Positions 7,749-14,316 of a stretch of DNA of 38,608 nt are shown in pieces. The stretch lies in the NCBI GenBank assembly GCA_047639675.1, contig JBLIOI010000034.1, positions 1 through 38,608 of the forward strand. The letters are read 5' to 3'. Source of the stretch: JABACD01 sp047639675 (GTDB lineage: Bacteria > Planctomycetota > UBA1135 > GCA-002686595). The translations under genes were made by a program, and so were the position numbers. Position 1 is the stretch's first letter. Each line of letters begins with the position of its first letter. The notes under the pieces are model-generated. The model had not been told where the DNA came from and did not search any database. It was given only the letters and a program-made list of their open reading frames with translations.

Positions 7749-7897
7749 GGTCTTCGGGGTGTTCAGAACTTTCTGAATTAAGCCGGGAACCTCGGCGAGA
7801 AGTGTGTCTCTCAGTGTGCGAAGGCTCGGACTACGCCGGTGCCCCAGCTCCAAAACGCACCAAGTGGCAAACTCTGGTTGAGGCACGACCGCAACTC

Positions 7898-8458
7898 ATG
7901 AAGTTCAAACTCCTCGCAACTAGTCTCATTGTTCTGTCCGCCGCCTGCGCGTCAACGGACTCCGTCGCGGATCCCGAACACAAAGCGATCACTACCGAGC
8001 AACTGGAAGTCTATGAGTGCGGGTCGATTACGCGCCTACACACCTTCGGCGGGATCTTCCTTGCCAGCCAGCCTACGCCCGAAGACTTCGAACAGGCCAA
8101 GAAGGGTGGCGTGGTCACTGTCGTCAACTTGCGCCACGAAGCCGAAATCATCGATTTCGATGAACAGGTCGTAGTCACCGAGCTTGGCCTCAATTACTTG
8201 CCGCTAGCGTGGAACGGGCCCGACGAACTGACTGACAGTGTCTTTGACGAGTCGCGGCAGATAATCGAGACCGTCGAACGGCCGGCTCTGGTTCACTGTG
8301 GATCTGCCAATCGTGTTGGGGCCATTTGGTTGCCTTGGCGTGTTTTGAACGAAGGCGTTTCGGTGGAGGAGGCGCTCGCCGAAGCGAAGATGATCGGTAT
8401 GCGCTCTCCCGCCTACGAACAGAAAGCACTGGACTACATCAAGCGCAAGCAGATGTAG
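7898..8458 (+). CDS. protein tyrosine phosphatase-like lipoprotein (DUF442/Blh type)
   Basis: This is a predicted lipoprotein of 186 residues. The signal is MKFKLLATSLIVLSAACAST, with lipobox LSAAC giving Cys near residue 17. The mature part resembles the beta-lactamase-hydrolase-like phosphatase family: GGIFLASQPTPEDFEQAKKG, then VVTVVNLRHEAE, then the active-site loop ALVHCGSANRVGAIW. This loop is C-x4-R as in DUF442 proteins rather than C-x5-R as in classical PTPs. It should hydrolyse phosphate esters or act on a sulfur substrate in the periplasm; the substrate is unknown. The ATG at 7898 begins the signal peptide; the frame is open further upstream but non-protein-like. It lies downstream of the sigma gene in the same direction. 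A strong hairpin follows the stop. Confidence 0.83.
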   Translation: MKFKLLATSLIVLSAACASTDSVADPEHKAITTEQLEVYECGSITRLHTFGGIFLASQPTPEDFEQAKKGGVVTVVNLRHEAEIIDFDEQVVVTELGLNYLPLAWNGPDELTDSVFDESRQIIETVERPALVHCGSANRVGAIWLPWRVLNEGVSVEEALAEAKMIGMRSPAYEQKALDYIKRKQM

Positions 8459-8474
8459 ACCGAGTTCCCCCCCG

Positions 8475-8502
8475 GCTAGCCGTTCCATAGGGGACGGCTA
8501 GC
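8475..8502. terminator. bidirectional hairpin between convergent genes
   Basis: GCTAGCCGTTCC, loop ATAG, GGGACGGCTAGC forms a 12-pair stem with one T-G wobble. It sits between the convergent stops at 8458 and 8520. A third partial copy of the arm (ACGGCTA) follows at about 8515. No long T tract is present, so termination by this stem is inferred from its position and strength. Confidence 0.55.
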
Positions 8503-8519
8503 TGTCTCTCCACGGACGG

Positions 8520-9872
8520 CTAACGATCTTTTCGAAAGCGCACCGCCTTGGTTAGAAAACCGTGTCGCTCAAGCGTGAAGGAACGGGCGATGTTCTCGAC
8601 AACCTCAAAGGTAATGCGCAGACCAGGGTCGCTGCTCGCGATGAACAGATGGTTGCCTTGGTTATGGAAGACAAGCGGCACTTCGTCCATTTCGTCCAGC
8701 ACGATGCGACCCTCGGTTGCGTTGATAACAACGGTCGAACAACCGACTTGGTATTGGCCAAGGTAAGGGCGTGTGCCTTCTTCAGTCAGTAGTAAGTCGA
8801 GCAGCTGGGCTTCTGGTTTTGCGATCACCAAGCGTGCCAGGTCGTAGCTGAGATCTCCCACGTCTGCCTCTTCAACGCGAGCCATTACCACTACGATGAG
8901 CGAGTATTCTGGAAAATAAGCGACCTGTGCGGCACTTTCTGCATCAACCTCGCCGAGAATGATTCCGTCGCTGTCTTGCAATTGAACGTGCTTGACGCCC
9001 AAGCCACAACCGGCGGAGCTACCGTCCGAAAGCCGCACGAGATCGTTCATATCAGCCAGGTCATCTGAAGCGAGCAGCGTCAAGTCGAGCAGGCCGCGTT
9101 GAAAGAGCAAGAGGTCGCTGACCGTACTCGTCATGCCCTTTGGGAGAAATGCCAGGCGGCCTTCTTCCGGCTCCTTGGCAGAGGCTTCCGAGGTGGATGC
9201 ATCGAGGTCGTAGTCGGTATTGTCCATCCCGAGTTTATCGAAGATGAATTCTTGCAGGAGTTCATCCGCGGGCATGCCGCTGATCTTCTCCAGAAGTGCG
9301 GCGAGCAATAGGCTGTCCGTTGCGTTGATTTGAACACACTCACCTGGCTGACTGACGGGTGCAACTTCGACTATCTTGCCAAGCAAGGAAGCATAGGTTA
9401 AATGCCCCCGGCTGAGCTCTTCAGGTGTCACGAAGTCGCGGTAGTCCGGCAGTCCGGAAGTATGGGACATCAATTCGCCGACACGTACCGCACAGCCTTC
9501 AGGCAGCAGGTCGGGAAGATAGGTTGCGATACGATCCTCGTGGCTGAGCTTGTCTTCCGCTTGCAGTTGAAGGGCCGTAGTGACCAAGAACGCATGGGCG
9601 AGAGATGCAGCGCTGAATGAGGTGTCGGTCGTCGCGGGTCTTTGTCGACCCGCGACAGCAGGGCCGTAACTTCCCGCAAATAAGTCGTCGTCGGAGATGG
9701 CTATCGCCACGACGACTGCTTCGGGGGAGGACTCTTGAACGAAGCTTTCTACGGCCGAGTTGGCCGCCGCCTCAAACTTTGCCGAAGGAGAATCTTGCTG
9801 CGTCGAATAACTCGACGGAGCGATAGCGAAGACGAGCAGGAGTGAGAAAAGAGAGTCGGAGCGTTTCGACAT
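8520..9872 (-). CDS. secreted beta-lactamase-like protein lacking the catalytic residues
   Basis: This exported protein of 450 residues has a signal peptide (SLFSLLLVFAIAPSSYS). The fold is that of the PF00144 serine hydrolases: the helix after the active serine (SLAHAFLVTTALQLQAEDKL), the LMSHTSGLPDY stretch that is a family hallmark, LLLAALLEKISGM, and a C-terminal strand with AQVAYFPEYSLIVVVMA. The catalytic signature is broken: the SxxK position reads S-L-A-H, the YxN position reads Q-I-N, and there is no HxG or KTG triad before AQVAYFP. Without the lysine and tyrosine, normal acylation chemistry is unlikely, so it may be a binding or structural pseudoenzyme. The reading frame is intact over 450 codons, which argues against a dead gene. 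A C-terminal domain (about 340-450) with GQYQVGCSTVVIN is shared in style with the active paralogue at 3468-4889. Confidence 0.87.
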   Translation of the reverse strand: MSKRSDSLFSLLLVFAIAPSSYSTQQDSPSAKFEAAANSAVESFVQESSPEAVVVAIAISDDDLFAGSYGPAVAGRQRPATTDTSFSAASLAHAFLVTTALQLQAEDKLSHEDRIATYLPDLLPEGCAVRVGELMSHTSGLPDYRDFVTPEELSRGHLTYASLLGKIVEVAPVSQPGECVQINATDSLLLAALLEKISGMPADELLQEFIFDKLGMDNTDYDLDASTSEASAKEPEEGRLAFLPKGMTSTVSDLLLFQRGLLDLTLLASDDLADMNDLVRLSDGSSAGCGLGVKHVQLQDSDGIILGEVDAESAAQVAYFPEYSLIVVVMARVEEADVGDLSYDLARLVIAKPEAQLLDLLLTEEGTRPYLGQYQVGCSTVVINATEGRIVLDEMDEVPLVFHNQGNHLFIASSDPGLRITFEVVENIARSFTLERHGFLTKAVRFRKDR

Positions 9873-9882
9873 ACTTCACCTT

Positions 9883-9993
9883 CCGGGTTCGACCCGGTTA
9901 CGGTTTCGAACTCGGAGCGCCCTGCCAGGGCTCGTCTTGGGGCTCCAGAAGGGGAGCCCAGGCGCCACCATGGACGGAGCTCCGAGGGGAGCT
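9883..9993. other. cluster of four hairpins in the spacer downstream of hpf
   Basis: Four separate inverted repeats lie within 111 bases: CCGGGT-TCG-ACCCGG (9883-9897), GCCCT-GCC-AGGGC (9919-9931), GGGCTCC-AGAAGG-GGAGCCC (9940-9959) and AGCTCC-GAGG-GGAGCT (9978-9993). A fifth, larger one lies at 10019-10056. No open frame on either strand looks protein-like here. The block could be the leader of the minus-strand gene that starts at 9872, the 3' UTR of hpf, or an independent structured RNA. The first stem resembles a tRNA T-arm, but no tRNA surrounds it. Confidence 0.45.
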
Positions 9994-10018
9994 GACACGT
10001 CCTATTTGGCGCTATTTC

Positions 10019-10056
10019 CAGCCCTATGTCAAGACGGAGGTGTCTGGTTAGGGCTG
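10019..10056 (-). terminator. two-part hairpin after hpf
   Basis: CAGCCCTA (10019-10026) pairs with TAGGGCTG (10049-10056); inside the loop AGAC (10032-10035) pairs with GTCT (10042-10045). The structure begins about ten bases after the hpf stop and is the likely end of the hpf transcript. No T tract was seen. Confidence 0.4.
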
Positions 10057-10066
10057 CCGAGAGTCT

Positions 10067-10375
10067 CTATTTTGCCTTCTCGAAGGCTTTGGTCAGGGCG
10101 CGGGCAAGTTTTCCCGCTGCTTCAGAAATGGCACGCTGGACTTCGTCGCTCTTGTGCTCGACTGCGAGCGGCTGACGCCCAGCGGGTCGCGCCTCCATTG
10201 TGCAGCGTTTGTCGTCCGCACCCGACTTGTGCGCGCTATTGTCATCATGTAAGTGAACCTCAACGCGCGTGATTCGGTCCGCAATGTGAGCCAGTTCTTT
10301 GTTGACCCGCTCGTGCACGTAATCATCGATGGCGTCGGTCTTCTTGATGTCACCGTAGTTGACTTGAATGATCAT
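10067..10375 (-). CDS. hpf: ribosome hibernation promoting factor (short RaiA/HPF type)
   Basis: This protein of 102 residues has the S30AE/RaiA fold pattern: an N-terminal strand MIIQVNYGDIKKTDAIDDY, the helix HERVNKELAHIADRI, the strand VEVHLHDDNSA, then RCTMEARPAGRQPLAVEH and a terminal helix AISEAAGKLARALTKAFEKA. The family binds the decoding region of the 30S subunit and inactivates ribosomes in stationary phase. The length and absence of a C-terminal dimerisation domain make it the short HPF form. The ATG at 10375 has AGAGAGA before it. It is divergent from the CoA-binding gene, with about 120 bases between the two starts. A terminator-like hairpin follows. Confidence 0.87.
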   Translation of the reverse strand: MIIQVNYGDIKKTDAIDDYVHERVNKELAHIADRITRVEVHLHDDNSAHKSGADDKRCTMEARPAGRQPLAVEHKSDEVQRAISEAAGKLARALTKAFEKAK

Positions 10376-10495
10376 TGAAATCTCTCTCTGGTGGTAAATA
10401 GGTGGGCGTAGAGATGCATCCTAGCCCACGCGAATCATCCTGCGCAGACCAAAAGTCCCTACACCTTTTCGGCTCCAGATTGCAGACTGGTGAGC

Positions 10496-10897
10496 ATGGA
10501 TGTTCAAGCCAACATTGATGAATTTCTCGTCGGTCAAGTCTTTGCCGTCGTGGGGGCCTCAACCAATCGTTCCAAGTACGGAAACAAAGTTCTTCGCTGC
10601 TACCTTCAAAACGACCTGATCGCTTGGCCCGTCCATCCGTCAGAAGTTGAGATCGAAGGAGTGCCCTGCGTTTCCGACTTCGACTCGCTGGTGGAGTCTG
10701 TGCACGGCCTTTCGATCGTAACTCCTCCTCTGGTCACAGAGTCGGTTGTAGAAGCCGCCGCCGAGGCGGGGATCAAGCGCCTTTGGATGCAGCCTGGCGC
10801 GGAGAGTAATAAGGCCATTTCCCGGGCCAAGGAGCTCGGCATGACTGTGATTGCTGGCGGGCCCTGTATTTTGGTGGCTCTGGGCTTCAAAGAGTAG
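10496..10897 (+). CDS. CoA-binding domain protein (YccU family)
   Basis: This is a small Rossmann-fold protein of 133 residues. The dinucleotide/CoA-binding start FAVVGASTNRSKYGNKVLR is typical of CoA_binding_2 (PF13380), followed by WPVHPSEVEIEGVPC, then LSIVTPPLVTESVVEAAAEA, RLWMQPGAES and the C-terminal GGPCILVALG. Members are stand-alone CoA-binding proteins whose partner enzyme is mostly unknown; the domain is homologous to that of succinyl-CoA synthetase alpha. The ATG at 10496 is preferred over a GTG two codons upstream. The gene stands alone, divergent from hpf. A small stem (TCCCT-ATTC-AGGGA) follows the stop. Confidence 0.88.
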   Translation: MDVQANIDEFLVGQVFAVVGASTNRSKYGNKVLRCYLQNDLIAWPVHPSEVEIEGVPCVSDFDSLVESVHGLSIVTPPLVTESVVEAAAEAGIKRLWMQPGAESNKAISRAKELGMTVIAGGPCILVALGFKE

Positions 10898-10978
10898 AGC
10901 AGAGTCCCTATTCAGGGAATCGGCGCTCCAGGCGCTAAGGAGCAACCCATAGGGGATCGATGGAAGAGTCGAGAGCCT

Positions 10979-12067
10979 ATGAAGAAAATTAGCCTGTGCA
11001 TGATCGTGCGCAACGAAGAGAGTTCGCTCGCTCGTTGCCTTGCTTCCGTTCAGTCCATTGTCGATGAAGTCTGCATTGTCGACACCGGTTCCACCGATCG
11101 AACGATCGCGATTGCCAACGAGTTTGGTGCGCGCGTCTTAGAGAGAGCCTGGAACCATGACTTTAGTGCAGCGCGCAATGCGTCCTTGGCAATGGCGAGC
11201 GGCGATTGGGTGCTAGTCTTGGACGCTGATGAAGAATTGAGCAATCCGCAGTTCGCCCGCGCCAAGCTCGAGAGGTTCATGGCTAGCGATACTCCTCGTT
11301 TGGGCCGCGTGCTGATCGAGAATCAAGCGAACGACGGTGAGTGCAGTTCGATCTCCATCACGCGTTTCTTCCCGAAGAGCCAAGCCTTCACATACTGCGG
11401 GATAATCCACGAACAAGTCTCTTGTAGTGAAACCCAAGTTGAACATAAGAGCACTGGTCTGTGCATCTTGCATCATGGCTATGCGCTAGCAGAGCCGGAG
11501 CGCGAGATCAAACTGCAGCGCAACACGGAACTTCTGCGCAGGGCGCTGTCGAGCGATCCCGAGGACGGCTACCTTTGGTTCCAACTCGGTCGTACGCTTG
11601 CCTTAGCCGATGACAACGCCGGGGCCCTCGATGCCTTGGAGCAGGGCCTTGCTCGTTGCCCCGATGACGCGCCGTGGGGCGTCGCGCTCTTGGAGACCGG
11701 TGCCTACGCCCTACGCGCCCTTGGTCGTTCAGGGCAAGCGCTCAAACTCTTGAGCAACGTCGAAGTAGAGTTTAGTCAACGTGCCGATACCTGTTTCTTG
11801 ATCGCGTTACTGTCGATGGATTGTGGCCAACTAGAACGCGCTGAACGCGGCTTCCTGCATTGCCTAGACCTTGGGGGGAACAAGGCCCATTACACAGAAA
11901 CCGAGGCGGCCGCGGCCGCCGCGACCTGTGCTCCCGCATTCAACTTGGGAGTCATGAAAGAAGTTCTGGGTGACAAGAGAGCAGCGGAGTCTTGGTTCCG
12001 CAAGGCGCTTGAGTTTCGACCTGGCCACGGACCGAGCACGCAAGCACTGCTGCGAATAGGGGCGTAG
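10979..12067 (+). CDS. family 2 glycosyltransferase fused to TPR repeats
   Basis: Residues 1 to about 180 are a GT2 (SunT/WaaE-like, GT-A fold) domain: KISLCMIVRNEESSLARCL, then VDEVCIVDTGSTDRTIAI, then DWVLVLDADEEL with the D-x-D-E metal-binding motif, and IIHEQV for the acceptor side. From about 185 to 362 there are TPR-like repeats (YLWFQLGRTLALADDNAGAL, then GVMKEVLGDKRAAESWFRKA). The same arrangement occurs in many bacterial glycosyltransferases of unknown acceptor that transfer sugar from a nucleotide sugar in the cytoplasm. No polysaccharide cluster surrounds it. A run of Ala codons near 11905-11935 is GC-rich but in frame. Confidence 0.9.
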   Translation: MKKISLCMIVRNEESSLARCLASVQSIVDEVCIVDTGSTDRTIAIANEFGARVLERAWNHDFSAARNASLAMASGDWVLVLDADEELSNPQFARAKLERFMASDTPRLGRVLIENQANDGECSSISITRFFPKSQAFTYCGIIHEQVSCSETQVEHKSTGLCILHHGYALAEPEREIKLQRNTELLRRALSSDPEDGYLWFQLGRTLALADDNAGALDALEQGLARCPDDAPWGVALLETGAYALRALGRSGQALKLLSNVEVEFSQRADTCFLIALLSMDCGQLERAERGFLHCLDLGGNKAHYTETEAAAAAATCAPAFNLGVMKEVLGDKRAAESWFRKALEFRPGHGPSTQALLRIGA

Positions 12068-12145
12068 GGGCCCGCAGGATTCTCCCCGCCGTGATAGCAT
12101 CGGGTGGCGCTGGCCGCCATGCATGGCTAATCACGAACAGGGCAG

Positions 12146-13090
12146 ATGTCAGAATCCGCAGGTACACCGAAAAAGACTGCGCAGCGCCGCACGCTTGCGC
12201 CGCCCAAGATCAGTTTGGTGAGCGATCACCCGGACGTGATTCGGGCTCACCGTCGGGGCAGTTTGTTGATGAGCATTCCCGGGGCAATTGGGACATTGAT
12301 TGCTCCCTTCTACGTCTGGCGTTATGGAATCAGTGCCGTTGACATCGGCTTATTCCTTGGCATGTATTGGCTGACGATGAGTGTTGGTCTGTGCGCTGGT
12401 TATCACCGCCACTTCACGCATTCGGCGTTCACTGCGCCGAAGGCCTTGCGTTGGTTCATGGCGATTTGTGGTTCGATGGCTGCTCAAGGATCTTTGAGCT
12501 ACTGGGTTGCGATTCATCGCCGCCATCACGCCTTCGAAGATATGGAAGGTGACCCGCATTCGCCCAACTTGCATGGAGAGAGTTCTTCCGAGCGCAGGCG
12601 GGGATTGTGGCACGGCCACTTTGGGTGGACGTTGAGCTATGGATTGCCAAACGCGACGCATTACTGTCCGGACATCCTTCGCGAACCGTTCTTGATGTCG
12701 ATCAGTCGCAACTACAAGCGCTGGGTTTTGATTGGCCTTCTGGTTCCAGCGTTGATCGGCGGGATCTTGTCAGCTTCTTGGCCGGGCGCATTCAGTGGTG
12801 TTCTGTGGGGCGGATTGGTGCGCAGTTGTGTCGTTTCCAATTCTATTTGGTCGCTGAACTCATTCTGCCATCGTTTTGGCTCGCGTCTGTACCCGACAGA
12901 TGATCAAAGCACGATCAACGCTTGGCTTGCTCTTCCGATGCTGAGAGAGTCTTGGCATAACAACCACCATGCTTTTCCTTCTTCTGCAAGGCATGGCTTG
13001 GGGCGCTGGCAGTTTGACGCGACCTACGTTTTGATTTGGACCCTGGAAAAGGTGGGCATAGCCAGCAAGGTCAACGGCCCGAAGCTCTAG
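12146..13090 (+). CDS. acyl-CoA delta-9-type fatty acid desaturase
   Basis: This integral membrane di-iron desaturase has 314 residues. All three histidine boxes are present: HRHFTH at about 87-92, HRRHH at about 124-128 and HNNHH at about 271-275. Hydrophobic segments lie around residues 42-60, 65-85, 105-120 and 193-230. The pattern GYHRHFTHSAF and WHNNHHAFPSSARHG is that of the stearoyl-CoA desaturase family, which inserts a cis double bond into an acyl-CoA using an electron donor that is not encoded here. The stop codon overlaps by a few bases with the end of the decayed hydrolase on the other strand. It lies 1 kb from the FAAL-ACP genes and could supply unsaturated acyl chains. A decayed second copy lies at 13477-13959. 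Confidence 0.94.
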   Translation: MSESAGTPKKTAQRRTLAPPKISLVSDHPDVIRAHRRGSLLMSIPGAIGTLIAPFYVWRYGISAVDIGLFLGMYWLTMSVGLCAGYHRHFTHSAFTAPKALRWFMAICGSMAAQGSLSYWVAIHRRHHAFEDMEGDPHSPNLHGESSSERRRGLWHGHFGWTLSYGLPNATHYCPDILREPFLMSISRNYKRWVLIGLLVPALIGGILSASWPGAFSGVLWGGLVRSCVVSNSIWSLNSFCHRFGSRLYPTDDQSTINAWLALPMLRESWHNNHHAFPSSARHGLGRWQFDATYVLIWTLEKVGIASKVNGPKL

Positions 13091-13470
13091 CGATCCTTCG
13101 CAATGAAGTGGGCGACTGTCCCGGCGACAGCTCGCGTGCGCAGGGTCGTCTTCGTCGCGGACGATCAGAGCCTCTGTGGTGACTCGTGGGGCGAGCTTCG
13201 TCAAAGTCGTTAGCCCAACAAGGTTGAGGGTAAAGTGCTCCGGCATACGCTGGCGCAGGCGGCGATTGAGCCATTGCCATCATCGCGCTTGCTCCACCCA
13301 ATGAATGACCGGCCAGTGCAGGCAGGGGTCCGCATTCTTTCACGAGGGCGTACAGGCCATGAATGAACTCGAAGATGGCGAGCTCATGTGGCGAGGTCTT
13401 ACAACGCTCCGGAGTGGTAAAGGCCCGTAGCACTCGCCCTCCAATATTCACGGGTTCTGTTATCAGAACC
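13087..13470 (-). pseudogene. alpha/beta hydrolase relic
   Basis: Three pieces of one alpha/beta hydrolase lie in order on the minus strand but in three frames. Piece one (about 13470-13260) contains SPHELAIFEFIHGLYALV and the nucleophile elbow ALAGHSLGGASAMMAMA. Piece two (about 13280-13150) contains LNRRLRQRMPEHFTLNLV and VTTEALIVRDEDD, the strand carrying the catalytic acid. Piece three ends VAGTVAHFIAKDR at a TAG at 13087. The cap-domain region between pieces one and two is mostly deleted. The end overlaps the desaturase stop by two bases. The frame changes and deletion make it a pseudogene. Confidence 0.7.
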
Positions 13471-13476
13471 TTGTGG

Positions 13477-13959
13477 TCAGCTAGCGTCGTGCCGGACCTT
13501 GGCGTTGCTCATGAACTTGCCTGATTGCTCACTTGTGCTGGGCCGTTCGACTATATTCCAGGCCAATCCGACCCAAGACATCATTCGAATGCCCATGCCG
13601 GCGAAATCTGGCTCGAACCAATGAAAGCCGAGGAATGCTGAGCGCGGGAAGGCGTGGTGATTGTTCTGGTAGCCGGGGCCAAAGAATGGGATGGCAGTCC
13701 AGATTAAGTTGCGACTCTCGTCACCCACGTCAAATCGCTGTGGGCCAAATCGATGACTCGCGGAAGCGACTGCCCAAGTCACATTTTGCACTACGAATAT
13801 GCGTACCAACCCTCCCCAAAGGAATCCGTCCCAAGGTAGGGCCTAGGATCGTTTGCAGCGCGATGGGCTGTTGGTCTGCCGTAGGTCATCATTACGGATC
13901 CTGACCTTGGGCGCCGCGGGTTGTAGGCGCGACTGTTTGCTTTGGATCGTGTTGCTCAT
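13477..13959 (-). pseudogene. second acyl-CoA desaturase, internally deleted relic
   Basis: The ATG at 13959 opens about 33 codons (MSNTIQSKQSRLQPAAPKVR, then IRNDDL) that resemble the N-terminus of the intact desaturase (APPKISLVSDHPD). The frame then hits a stop, and nearby, in another frame, comes IALQTILGPTLG. A further frame change leads to DGFLWGGLVRIFVVQNVTWA, then HRFGPQRFDVGDESRN and the third histidine box YQNNHHAFPRSAFLGFHWFE. The first two histidine boxes and roughly 190 residues between the N- and C-terminal parts are gone. The enzyme cannot work. It is not a recent copy of the neighbour, because the preserved parts differ at many positions. Confidence 0.83.
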
Positions 13960-14041
13960 GGAGCAGGCGAGTTAGCAGAGTGGCTAGGCCCTAGGATACA
14001 GCGCCATGTCAATCCGTGGGGGCGTAACGGCGGGAGTGAAT

Positions 14042-14311
14042 TTAGGCTTCAATGGCCCCGATAGCCGTCAGTTGATCTAGCAGCGCATTGATATTGGGGT
14101 AGTCGTAGGCTAGGACGGTATCGAACTCGCGACCCAGGAGCGCGCTTAGGTCCCCGCTTAGACCCACGGCCGCTGTTGAATCAAGGCCGTAGAGTTCAAA
14201 GGAGAAGTCGGGATCAACCTCAGCAGCTTCCATGCCAAGTAACTGGGCTAAATAGGTCGCTAACCATTCGCGAAGTTCATCGCGAGTGATCGCATCGGGA
14301 TTCTGTTCCAT
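14042..14311 (-). CDS. stand-alone acyl carrier protein next to FAAL
   Basis: This carrier protein of 89 residues has a four-helix ACP pattern: an N-terminal helix (ITRDELREWLATYLAQLLGM), the phosphopantetheine site in FELYGLDSTAAVGLSG with Ser45 as the attachment residue, and helix IV (YPNINALLDQLTAIG). GLDS followed by a modified L-x-Y-D-Y-P motif is closer to carrier domains of polyketide/FAAL systems than to the AcpP of fatty acid synthesis (DSLD). The ATG at 14311 lies five bases past the stop of the upstream FAAL gene, so both are in one transcript. FAAL should load a fatty acid on it, and AcpS (18989-19369) can add its phosphopantetheine arm. Confidence 0.88.
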   Translation of the reverse strand: MEQNPDAITRDELREWLATYLAQLLGMEAAEVDPDFSFELYGLDSTAAVGLSGDLSALLGREFDTVLAYDYPNINALLDQLTAIGAIEA

Positions 14312-14316
14312 AGATA

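Noticed and set aside
9883..9897. tRNA T-arm (CCGGGTTCGACCCGG)
   Set aside because: No acceptor, D or anticodon arms can be paired around it on either strand. It is a simple palindrome.
10905..10942. Small stems after the CoA-binding gene (TCCCT-AGGGA and GCTCC-GGAGC)
   Set aside because: Arms of five pairs without a T tract are too weak to list as a terminator.
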